NCBI GenBank assembly: GCA_964392615.1
Contig: CAYMRB010000046.1
Span: 1-34,538 of the forward strand
Reading direction: 5' to 3'
Length of the DNA: 34,538 nucleotides
Source of the DNA: CAYMRB01 sp964392615
GTDB lineage: Bacteria > Planctomycetota > UBA8108
Below the pieces are notes generated by a model. It ran no database searches and had not been told where the DNA came from. It worked only from the letters and a program-made list of their open reading frames with translations. Position numbers and translations under genes: made by a program. Below, one piece after another: positions 1 to 7,579 of the stretch. The stretch's first letter is position 1, and each line of letters begins with the position of its first letter.

Positions 1-645
1 CTCGCGCCGCGCAGCTTCCGGTCGGAGTACTACCCGGGCGAGGCGCTTCTCGCGCTGACTCGAACGTACGCGATCGATCGTCGCGAGGAGTGGCTCGACG
101 TCGCCGAGAAAGGCGCGCGCTATCTGATCGAGGTGCGCGACCAGGGTCTCGATACGCCGAAGCTGACGCACGACCATTGGCTTCTGTACGCGCTCGACGA
201 GCTCTATCGGTTCCGCAAGCAGCCGCTGTACCTCGAGCACGCGGCGCGCATCGCGCAGGCGATGTCGATGCGGCAGAACCGCAAGCCGGTTTGGCCGGAC
301 CACCTCGGCAGCTTCTACTCGCCGCCGCGATCGACACCGACGGCGACGCGCAGCGAGGGGCTGATCGCCGCATATCGGTTGATGCGCGATCACTCGCGAA
401 CGGCGGACGCGACGGAGTGCCGGCGCTCGATCTTCCACTCGGTCGGCTTCCAGCTCGGCTGCCAGATCGGCCCGGAGCGTGCCCTGTTCCTGTCCGATCC
501 GCAGCGCAGTCTGGGCGGCTTCACGCGCAGCTTCGACAATTGGGAAGTGCGCATCGACTACGTGCAGCACAATATCTCGGCGCTGGTGGCTTTGTACCGT
601 ATCCTGGTCGAAGAGAAGACGGCGGTGTGGGAGCTGCCGGAGTAG
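1..645 (+). CDS. C-terminal part of an alpha/alpha-toroid (glycosidase-like) protein, truncated by window edge
   Basis: The frame is open from base 1 and ends at TAG 643-645, so the N-terminus lies outside the window. The visible 214 residues are helical repeats typical of six-hairpin (alpha/alpha toroid) proteins. A PGEALLALTR segment is followed by WLDVAEKGARYLI, then DHWLLYALDELYR and a TRSEGLIAAYRL segment. Repeats of this type occur in glycoside hydrolases and epimerases and also in uncharacterised bacterial proteins. I cannot assign a substrate or catalytic residues from this portion. The gene is followed 45 nt downstream by a small lipoprotein gene on the same strand. Fold assignment is an inference from repeat pattern; the reading frame itself is clear. 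Confidence 0.75.
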   Translation, partial: LAPRSFRSEYYPGEALLALTRTYAIDRREEWLDVAEKGARYLIEVRDQGLDTPKLTHDHWLLYALDELYRFRKQPLYLEHAARIAQAMSMRQNRKPVWPDHLGSFYSPPRSTPTATRSEGLIAAYRLMRDHSRTADATECRRSIFHSVGFQLGCQIGPERALFLSDPQRSLGGFTRSFDNWEVRIDYVQHNISALVALYRILVEEKTAVWELPE

Positions 646-690
646 TCTGTCGATCCTCCCAACCGATGTGAAGAGAAGAGGAGGCTTCCG

Positions 691-1167
691 ATGCCGGGCA
701 TGCGGATCGCCGCGCTCTGCGTGGTCGTGGCTGCCGTTGCGGTCGTGTCGGGCTGCGAGTCGTTCACGTCACGAAGCGAGGTCGTCGCGGCGCGAATGTC
801 GTCGGATGGCAACGTCGTCGTCCACCGGTGGGTCGTGGCCGGGGAGACGCGCGAGACCGAGCTGCGAGGCAAGTACGGCTTGATGGTCTTCTACGACTTC
901 GAAGAGCCGAACCCGACGCCGCGGTTCCACCTGTACATCGGCGAGGAGGGGCGCGTCGTTCGAAGCTCCGATCGCGAGACGTTCCTGCGCGAGCTCGACC
1001 GGGTACCGTCGGGCGAGACGCTGTGCTACTTCAACACCTGCGCCGGCGGAACGCACCACGGGCTCGATCCGGCGGTGCTGGAGAGCATCAAGGCGCGGTG
1101 CGCCGAGCGCGGCGTGAAGTTCCAGCGAGGCGACGGGACGACGTTCGGGATCTGCGTCTGTCGGTGA
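691..1167 (+). CDS. small cysteine-rich predicted lipoprotein, unknown function
   Basis: This 158-residue protein is not a family I recognise. The N-terminus is a lipoprotein signal: a short charged start (MPGMR), a hydrophobic stretch, then VVSGC, a good lipobox with Cys at residue 22. The mature part has a Cys-rich C-terminal half (ETLCYFNTCAGG, ARCAERG, GICVCR), suggesting disulfides or metal binding. A strong AGAGGAGG Shine-Dalgarno sequence lies about 6 nt before ATG 691; a second in-frame ATG at 700 is possible. It converges with the minus-strand sulfatase gene, leaving 13 nt between stops. It is probably membrane-anchored and exported; its role is unknown. Confidence 0.8.
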   Translation: MPGMRIAALCVVVAAVAVVSGCESFTSRSEVVAARMSSDGNVVVHRWVVAGETRETELRGKYGLMVFYDFEEPNPTPRFHLYIGEEGRVVRSSDRETFLRELDRVPSGETLCYFNTCAGGTHHGLDPAVLESIKARCAERGVKFQRGDGTTFGICVCR

Positions 1168-1180
1168 CTCTCGACGTCCG

Positions 1181-2695
1181 TCACGGCGCGTGCGACGTCT
1201 TCACCACCTCGCCCATCTTCACCTGCAGCTGCGCCGTCATTTCGGCGACGACCTGCGGGTGCTTCTCGGCGACGTTGACGTTCTCGCCCGGATCCGTCGC
1301 GTGATCGTACAGCTCGACCATCCCGACCTTGCCGCGCCTGTCGGTCCAGCGCACGAGACGATAGCGCTGCGTGCGGAGCGTGTGCCCGCGATGGCCCTTG
1401 CCGCCCGGGGCGGTGCTGTACGCGCCTTGCTTGCCCAGCGCGTCGGGGCGTTCGACCATCGGTCGCAGCGTCGTGCCGGCCAGTCCCTTCGGTCGCGGCA
1501 GGCCGCACAGGTCCGTCAGCGTCGGGAACACGTCGACCGCCTCGGCGATTCCATCGGCCGGCTTGCCCGGCTCCTTCATGCCGGGAACCTTGACGATCAA
1601 CGGGCTGCGCGTCGCGACCTCGTAGTTCGTGTGCTTGCTGAACATGCGGTGCTCGCCGAGCTGCCAGCCGTGGTCCGACCAGAGCACGACGATCGTGTTC
1701 TCAGCACAATCGTGTGACCTCAGCGCGTCGAGCAACTTGCCGATCTGCGCGTCGACGTACGCGACCGCCGCGTAGTACGCTCGCCGCTGCCGCACGGCCT
1801 CCTGCTCGTTGACGTTGCCGACGCCGCTCGGCCAGTGGTAGTGGTCGGTCAGCTCCGGGCTCTTGTGGATGCAGATCGACGGATCGACGCCCTTGGGCGG
1901 ATGGAAGTTGTCGGGCATGCCGACCTTGTCGGCCGGGAACATGTCCCAGTACTTCTGGGGCGCGTTGTGCGGCAGGTGCGGCTTGAAGAAGCCCACCGCG
2001 AGGAGGAACGGCTCATCGCCAGCGGCCAGCCTCTCGAGCTTGTCGATACCGCTCTGGGCCAGGTAGTGGTCGGCATACCCGTCGTCACCGACCGGCGCCG
2101 ACTCGAATGGCAGGCGCGGCGGCGCATCCTTCACCCAGCGGATCACGCGGTTGTACGCGCGCCCGTTCGAGTACGCGAAGAACGCGTGCCACGGGCTCTT
2201 CCAGCGCGCCGATGGCGCGAACGCCTCATCCCAGCTGAACGGTATCTGGTGCACCTCGTAGCGCGGCGGCATCGTACCGCCCGGTTCGTGGCTCACCTTG
2301 CCGATGCTCACCGTCGCGTAGCCATGGCGTCGGAAGTGATGTGCGAACGAGACCGGATTCGCCGGCTCCTGTCCCAGCTTGCGATCTGCATTCCAGACGT
2401 CCCACGTCCCCGTGATCCGCCGTCCGGTCAGCAGGCTGCACCGCGACGGCCCGCACGCGGCCACCTGCACGTAGTGGCGTCGGAAGTAGCGCCCCTCCGA
2501 CGCGAGGCGATCGAGATTCGGCGTGCGTGCGATCGGGTCGCCGTCGAGATCGAGACACGGGCGCAGATCATCGACGCAGATCAGCAATACGTTGGGCCGC
2601 TTGCCGTCCTCGTCGGCCCGGTAGGTGCCGGCCTGGACGAATTGGACGGCGAACAACGCGACCAGGACGGCCGCAGCGAGACGCGATGTCGACAT
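1181..2695 (-). CDS. sulfatase, iduronate-2-sulfatase-like
   Basis: This 504-residue type I sulfatase hydrolyses sulfate esters, probably on an exported polysaccharide. It has an N-terminal signal peptide (about residues 1-22) and then RPNVLLICVDDLRP, whose Asp pair (D42, D43) binds the metal. The sulfatase signature CGPSRCSLLTGR starts at Cys81, the residue converted to formylglycine. Further support comes from the FFKPHLPHNAP segment, characteristic of iduronate-2-sulfatase-like members, and SDHG (D341, H342). The ATG at 2695 lies 2 nt beyond the stop of the upstream hydrolase gene (TGACCATG), so translation is probably coupled. The frame stays open far upstream to 4165, but that part is a shadow of the neighbouring gene. 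The exact substrate is unknown. Confidence 0.93.
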   Translation of the reverse strand: MSTSRLAAAVLVALFAVQFVQAGTYRADEDGKRPNVLLICVDDLRPCLDLDGDPIARTPNLDRLASEGRYFRRHYVQVAACGPSRCSLLTGRRITGTWDVWNADRKLGQEPANPVSFAHHFRRHGYATVSIGKVSHEPGGTMPPRYEVHQIPFSWDEAFAPSARWKSPWHAFFAYSNGRAYNRVIRWVKDAPPRLPFESAPVGDDGYADHYLAQSGIDKLERLAAGDEPFLLAVGFFKPHLPHNAPQKYWDMFPADKVGMPDNFHPPKGVDPSICIHKSPELTDHYHWPSGVGNVNEQEAVRQRRAYYAAVAYVDAQIGKLLDALRSHDCAENTIVVLWSDHGWQLGEHRMFSKHTNYEVATRSPLIVKVPGMKEPGKPADGIAEAVDVFPTLTDLCGLPRPKGLAGTTLRPMVERPDALGKQGAYSTAPGGKGHRGHTLRTQRYRLVRWTDRRGKVGMVELYDHATDPGENVNVAEKHPQVVAEMTAQLQVKMGEVVKTSHAP

Positions 2696-2697
2696 GG

Positions 2698-5600
2698 TCA
2701 AGGCCTCCGTGGGGGTCCTCCCGATGCTCGCTTCGATTCCGGTCGGCTCGATCTCGGCGCGGGATCCTTCGGCGCCTCGACGACCAGCCACGTGAAACCG
2801 CCTGCCGGGATGCTCACCGGCACGCGGACGCGATACTCGCGATCGAGACGGCGGCCCACCGGACGGCCCTCGCGTTCGCGCACCATTGCCGCGTCGGAGA
2901 GTCCGGCGTAGTAGAGCGGCAGCTCGAGATCGCGCGCGATGTCGCGCGACGTCGGGTTGAACACGACGGCGAGGCCGCGCGTGTCGAGCTCGGGGTTGAC
3001 GTGCAGCATGCAGTCGAGGTCGCGCCCGGTCGGACGGCCGAGATGGATGATGTCGCTCGTCAGGATCGAGCGGTAACGCTTGTACCAACCGATCCACTTC
3101 TCGACCATCGCCTTCGTCTCGGGCGTGTCCCAGAGACGGTTGCCGCGCACCGTGAACTGGCAACCGGCACCGAGGTGCTGCACCAGGCCGCGCTCGTAGC
3201 GCTCGAGATTGTCGGCGAGCGGCTCGAGTCCGACGCGCGGATCGCTCGTGTAGAAGCCGACGAGCTGAAGCGTCATCCAGCCCATCGTCGGCGTCTTGTG
3301 CCACGTGCCGTCGTAGATGTACTGGCGTCCGAGCAGCAGCTGCTGTTGCGGCGACAGATTCGCGCTGGCCTCGCGATAGCCCATTCCGGTCGCGCACTGG
3401 CCGTTGAGGAAGTACCAGTCCGGAATCGGCAGGTAGCAGCCGCGGCGCTGAAATTCGTGGATCACCTCGACCTGCGCCTTCCACTGCTGCCATTGCGAGT
3501 CGATCAGCCCCGCGTGGTGCGCGTGTCCTGTCGACGCGCACGGATCGCCGTGATACGGCCCGTCGGCATTCCAGCTCATGAAGCCGGTGCGGTCGAAGAA
3601 CTCGAACGTCTTCGCGAAGTACTCGTCCTTCCACGCGCTCGCGATGCAAACGCTCTGCCCGAAGAGAGAGCCCGGCTTGCCGGTCGCCGGATCGATGCAA
3701 TCGACCTGCGCGCCGCGGCCGCGCGACGCGATCGCGAGCTCGTAGCCGCCGAGGATGATGCCGCGTTCGCGGCAGTAGTCTGATATGCCCTTCCAGTGCG
3801 CGACGTACTTCGGGTCGAGATTGTCGTGGCGGATGCCGGGCCACGGGTGGATGTCGAGACGCTCGAAGCCGAGCGCGGCCATCTGGTCGATCAACGCCTC
3901 GAGCCGGCCGCGGTCGTGCGACGTGATGGCGAACGTGAGCAGGCTCTCGGTCACCTGCGGCGCCAGTCTGCGGTACAGTCGTCGATGGCCGAGAGCCTGA
4001 CGCTCGCGGTCGTCGCTGTCGTGAAGGAGCTCGAACGTGACGATCGATTGGAACGCGCCGCCGTCCGCGATGCGCTCGCCGGGTCCCATCGGCGGTCGAC
4101 TGACCAACAGGCAGTGGTGCGGATCGTCGAGGAACAGATCCTCCGCCGCGTTGTGCGTCGCCCACGTCGAGTACTCCGGATCGACACGCCAGTCCGTCGT
4201 GCCGCCACCCATCTGGTAGGGCTGCGGTGCGCGTTGAAAGTGCAGAAGAGCGCTGCCGCGTTCATGGAAGTTGGCGGCCGCGAAGGCGTAGTCGCTTTCG
4301 ACGTGCAGCCGCTCGCGCTGATCCTGGCACACCGCGAGGATCTCGCACTCGGTCTCGTCGACGACGATGTCGCGTCCCATCGCGTTGTCGATGGTCAACC
4401 ACTTCGCGATGACCGGAAGACCATCGTAGATCTCGTAGTGCACCCGAATCGCGATGCCGTCGAGCTTCGTCTGGCCGATCGGGGGAGCGAAGCGCAGCGC
4501 GACCTGCAGTCCTCTCGGAGGCCACGGTGTGTCGACGGCATTGAACTTGACCTTCCACGGATAGCGCGCCGCCGGCTCGGAGGTCTCGAGGCCGACGAAG
4601 CGAAACGCGGTCGGATCGGCACGCAGCTCGTCGAACCAGGACTCGATCAAGTACGACTTTTCCGGTTGTCCCTCGAGCCCGCCGACGTCGTACCACGTCC
4701 CGTCGATCTTGACCCGCGCCTCAGGCTTGATCGCACGCAGGAACTCGGCGTCGTTCGACAGATTGCGCAGGCTCACGCTCGCGAGGTTGTCGGCGACGCG
4801 GAACGTACGGCTCGCGAGACCGTTCGTCAGCACCAACGACGCGCTCTGACGGTCGTCCGCCGCGTCGACGAGCAGCTCCGACCTTCGATCCACCGGCGCC
4901 ACGAGCCAATCCTGCGCCACCGGTGGAACGAGGATTTCCTTCACCGCGCGCGTGCCGTGGTGCGGCTGCGTCAAGCCGTCGATGAGCTCGGCGCGGTCGT
5001 GTCGGGCACTCGCCTCCGCCTTGCGCACCGCGTCGTAGTCGAGCAGGAGGTCCGCAGCCGGATCGAAGCGACCGCGTTCGAACGTACTCAGGCGAACTTC
5101 GTGGATGAGGCCGGTGAACGTCTCGTTGCCGTGGCCCATGTCGCCGATCGCGAACGACGGTCGCAACGCGGCGCAGCGCCGGAACGTGCCGACTTCGCGC
5201 CCGTCGACGTACAGCTTGCAGTCCGCTCCGTCGGCGACGAGAGCGAGGTGGACCCAATGGTCGCTCGACACCTCGGCCATCGGAAACGCACCGACGCCGC
5301 CGACGAACGCCACCCAGAGCGCGCCCTGCTGGGCGATCGTGTAGCCCTGGGCGCCGTCACCGTTCGACACGACGCCGTGCAATCCAGCGTCGTCGGCGCG
5401 CGCCGCCTTGACCCACGCTTCGAGGGCGAAGTCGTCGCCGGCGCTGCCGATCGCGCTCGACTTTCCGTACCAGTCCGCATCGAACTTCAGCGAACCGCCC
5501 GTCGCATGCGGCGGCGCGTCGGCGAAGAAGACCGGGTCGCCGTGGCGGGCGAGGTCGTGGTCGCCGCTCTTGTCGGCCAGCGTCTCCGGCCCTGCGGCGT

Positions 5601-5730
5601 AGGTGATGGCGCCGCGGCCGAGCTCGTAGTGCGCGACGGGTTGCACGCCCGCGTCAGCGACTGCGGCCACGGACGACGAGAGAAACCCGAGAAACGCGAG
5701 CACGCTTTGGAGGCGGAGGGCTTGTTGCAT
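2698..5730 (-). CDS. LamG/alpha-galactosidase-like TIM-barrel exported hydrolase
   Basis: This 1010-residue protein starts with a signal peptide (about 1-26). A LamG/concanavalin-like domain follows at roughly residues 30-215 (FALEAWVKA, LYVDGREVGTF, FTGLIHEVRL). A beta-sandwich region covers about 285-560, a TIM-barrel-like region starts near 600 (FERLDIHPWPG, SWNADGPYHGD with Asp723), and a C-terminal beta domain near 890-1000 is typical of alpha-galactosidase-type enzymes. NGQCATGMGYRE and IYDGTWHKTP match a group I associate with planctomycetes and verrucomicrobia; the catalytic acids are not proven. The ATG at 5730 has a weak AAAGAG ribosome site. The stop at 2698 nearly touches the sulfatase start. 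Together they suggest debranching and desulfation of a sulfated glycan (inference). Confidence 0.85.
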   Translation of the reverse strand: MQQALRLQSVLAFLGFLSSSVAAVADAGVQPVAHYELGRGAITYAAGPETLADKSGDHDLARHGDPVFFADAPPHATGGSLKFDADWYGKSSAIGSAGDDFALEAWVKAARADDAGLHGVVSNGDGAQGYTIAQQGALWVAFVGGVGAFPMAEVSSDHWVHLALVADGADCKLYVDGREVGTFRRCAALRPSFAIGDMGHGNETFTGLIHEVRLSTFERGRFDPAADLLLDYDAVRKAEASARHDRAELIDGLTQPHHGTRAVKEILVPPVAQDWLVAPVDRRSELLVDAADDRQSASLVLTNGLASRTFRVADNLASVSLRNLSNDAEFLRAIKPEARVKIDGTWYDVGGLEGQPEKSYLIESWFDELRADPTAFRFVGLETSEPAARYPWKVKFNAVDTPWPPRGLQVALRFAPPIGQTKLDGIAIRVHYEIYDGLPVIAKWLTIDNAMGRDIVVDETECEILAVCQDQRERLHVESDYAFAAANFHERGSALLHFQRAPQPYQMGGGTTDWRVDPEYSTWATHNAAEDLFLDDPHHCLLVSRPPMGPGERIADGGAFQSIVTFELLHDSDDRERQALGHRRLYRRLAPQVTESLLTFAITSHDRGRLEALIDQMAALGFERLDIHPWPGIRHDNLDPKYVAHWKGISDYCRERGIILGGYELAIASRGRGAQVDCIDPATGKPGSLFGQSVCIASAWKDEYFAKTFEFFDRTGFMSWNADGPYHGDPCASTGHAHHAGLIDSQWQQWKAQVEVIHEFQRRGCYLPIPDWYFLNGQCATGMGYREASANLSPQQQLLLGRQYIYDGTWHKTPTMGWMTLQLVGFYTSDPRVGLEPLADNLERYERGLVQHLGAGCQFTVRGNRLWDTPETKAMVEKWIGWYKRYRSILTSDIIHLGRPTGRDLDCMLHVNPELDTRGLAVVFNPTSRDIARDLELPLYYAGLSDAAMVREREGRPVGRRLDREYRVRVPVSIPAGGFTWLVVEAPKDPAPRSSRPESKRASGGPPRRP

Positions 5731-5751
5731 CTCTTTGTCAGCAGATTGGCG

Positions 5752-6471
5752 CTACTGCGGCGGTTGCTTGCGGCAGACGACGATCAGCCCGTCGGCTCGC
5801 GGCGGAATCTGAAAGCCCTCGTGCCAGACGATCGGCTTGCGAAACAATCGACTCAGCGGCAGGAAGATGCGGTCTTCGAACCACGCAGCAGCCCAGCGGC
5901 AGTACTTCAGCCCAACCGCGCCGATGGCCATCAGGCACCGAGATCGCGGCTGGATGCCGAACGCGGCGCTGTGCACGACCTCGAGTCGGTTCGCGTCCAG
6001 GACGGCCGCGAGCTCCGCCGGCTCGAATCTCAACCGGTGTCCGACGATCTCGTCGAAGCGCGTCCAATTGGCGGCGAAGAGCGGTACGGACGCGACGACG
6101 GTGCCGCCCTCGGTCAGCATTCGAGCCAGCTCGCCGACGGCACCGCGCGGGCAATCCGCGTGCTCGACGACATCGAGCGCGCAGACCAGATCGAACCGCT
6201 CCGCCTCGAAGGGCAGCGCGGCGATGCTTCCGAGCATCGCTCGAGCTCCCCGGCGTCGGAGGCGTTCGACCGCGACGCGACTGACGTCGACGAAGAGCGC
6301 GTCGTCGAGCGGCAGGCGGGGGCGGAGGCCGGGGCCGATCTCCAGGAGCCGATCGCTCGACTCCAGCGTCGACGCGATGAACGGCCACGTGCTCGACCGC
6401 CGCGGCGATCGAAGCCGACCGTGCTTCCAGACCGAATCGTAGAACTGCGCGTTGGCCTCGTAGATACTCAC
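5752..6471 (-). CDS. class I SAM-dependent methyltransferase
   Basis: A 239-residue Rossmann methyltransferase of the Methyltransf_11/UbiE-like group. Motif I is LEIGPG (about residues 43-48), an acidic end of strand 2 is visible in FVDVSR, and CALDVVEHA is the post-II motif of small-molecule methyltransferases. I chose the GTG at 6471 because VSIYEANAQFYDSVW is where family similarity appears to begin and AGGATCGGGG precedes it; an in-frame GTG at 6543 would add 24 residues. The gene lies 21 nt upstream of the LamG hydrolase on the same strand, so co-transcription is likely. No signal peptide is seen, so it should act in the cytoplasm. Its substrate cannot be told from sequence. Confidence 0.85.
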   Translation of the reverse strand: MSIYEANAQFYDSVWKHGRLRSPRRSSTWPFIASTLESSDRLLEIGPGLRPRLPLDDALFVDVSRVAVERLRRRGARAMLGSIAALPFEAERFDLVCALDVVEHADCPRGAVGELARMLTEGGTVVASVPLFAANWTRFDEIVGHRLRFEPAELAAVLDANRLEVVHSAAFGIQPRSRCLMAIGAVGLKYCRWAAAWFEDRIFLPLSRLFRKPIVWHEGFQIPPRADGLIVVCRKQPPQ

Positions 6472-6497
6472 GGCCCCGATCCTATCGCGACGGGCGC

Positions 6498-6570
6498 CGG
6501 TTTGCAGCGGATGAACGCGCTCGAGGCGCGACGGCGCTGTCACGAGAAGTAGCCAGGCGCTTGCAAACCG
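6498..6570. repeat. 9-bp perfect inverted repeat in divergent intergenic region
   Basis: CGGTTTGCA at 6498-6506 is matched by TGCAAACCG at 6562-6570, with 55 nt between. Beyond one bulged base the arms pair for three further bases. It sits between the divergent methyltransferase (minus) and cyclase (plus) genes, so it could be a pair of operator half-sites. No convincing sigma70-type promoter pair was found beside it. Confidence 0.35.
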
Positions 6571-6657
6571 CGCCGCGTCGGTTCAGCATGCCGCGGTACT
6601 CGATCGATCGTCCCGATCGGGTCGCTGCGCTCCATCGTGTCGAGGCCCGTGCGAACC

Positions 6658-7515
6658 ATGTGCGTTTACGGCTGCGAAGACGCTGTCATCAAGAACCTGT
6701 CCCGCCGCGCGTTTGTCGGCGCGGTCGCCGCGGGAGCGGCCGCGACGAGCGGCTGTGGCGCCGTCCCGCACCGCCCCGAGGAACGCGAGAACGACAGGCC
6801 CCCCGATCCCGACGCGTTTCCGGAGTTTCGTCGCGTCGTCGACCTCACACACACGTACAGCAGCAGCTTTCCGCACTACGACGGCGGTCCTTCGCTCGTC
6901 GAGCTCGAATCCGAGGCGTCGACTGCCGGCGGCGACGGTTGGAACGTGCGGCGCTGGACGCTCGACGAGCACGCCGGGACGCACATCGACGCGCCGTTCC
7001 ATCGCATCCACGACGGCATCACCGCCGAGAAGATCCCGGCCGCCGATCTCGTCCTGCGGCTGGCCGTCATCGACATCCGCCACAAGGCCGCGACGAACGC
7101 CGACGCGCGTCTCGACCTCGCGGACGTCGAGGCGTGGGAGGCGGCGCACGGCTCGCTGCCATCGCGTTGTTGCGTCGCGCTTCTGAGCGGGTGGGATGCC
7201 AAGATCGACTCGCCGGAGTTCATCGGCCTCGACTCGGACGGCGTCCGCCACTTCCCGGGATTCCACGCCGACGCGATCGAGTACTTCCTGAGCGAGCGCG
7301 ATGTCGTCGCACTAGCGGTCGACACTGCCAGCCTCGATTTCGGCGCGACCGCCGACTTCCCCGTTCACACGCGCTGGCTCGGTGCCGGCCGCTGGGGCCT
7401 GGAGAACGCGGCGCGGCTGGCCGATGTCCCGCCGCGTGGAGCGACCATCTGTTGCGGCGCTCCGAAGATCGCCGGGGCAACTGGCGGGCCCTCGCGCGTG
7501 TTCGCTTTGGTATGA
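6658..7515 (+). CDS. cyclase-family (kynurenine formamidase-like) metal-dependent hydrolase, exported
   Basis: This 285-residue protein belongs to the putative cyclase/kynurenine formamidase fold (Pfam Cyclase). The metal-binding signature HAGTHIDAPFH runs from His105 to His115 (HxGTHxDxPxH), and VDLTHTYSSSFPHY is the usual strand leading into the fold. The N-terminus carries a twin-arginine-like SRRAFV followed by a small hydrophobic stretch, so Tat export is plausible; the SGC at 31-33 resembles a weak lipobox. ATG 6658 was preferred to the upstream GTG 6637, but neither has a strong ribosome site. The substrate is unknown: the family includes formamidases, isatin hydrolases and cyclases. 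A metallopeptidase gene follows 64 nt downstream on the same strand. Confidence 0.88.
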   Translation: MCVYGCEDAVIKNLSRRAFVGAVAAGAAATSGCGAVPHRPEERENDRPPDPDAFPEFRRVVDLTHTYSSSFPHYDGGPSLVELESEASTAGGDGWNVRRWTLDEHAGTHIDAPFHRIHDGITAEKIPAADLVLRLAVIDIRHKAATNADARLDLADVEAWEAAHGSLPSRCCVALLSGWDAKIDSPEFIGLDSDGVRHFPGFHADAIEYFLSERDVVALAVDTASLDFGATADFPVHTRWLGAGRWGLENAARLADVPPRGATICCGAPKIAGATGGPSRVFALV

Positions 7516-7579
7516 TCGCCGCCTATCAGCCCGTACGTCCGCAGTGTACCGTGCAACCTCGAGGCCGTGAGTGCCGACC

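Noticed and set aside
2698..4165. N-terminal extension of the sulfatase frame to 4165
   Set aside because: The extension is Arg/Pro-rich, lies antiphase within the LamG hydrolase gene on the same strand, and the sulfatase has its own ATG with a signal peptide at 2695.
3796..6552. Plus-strand 918-codon open frame
   Set aside because: It is the complement of the hydrolase and methyltransferase genes; its composition is typical of a high-GC antisense shadow with no recognisable motif.
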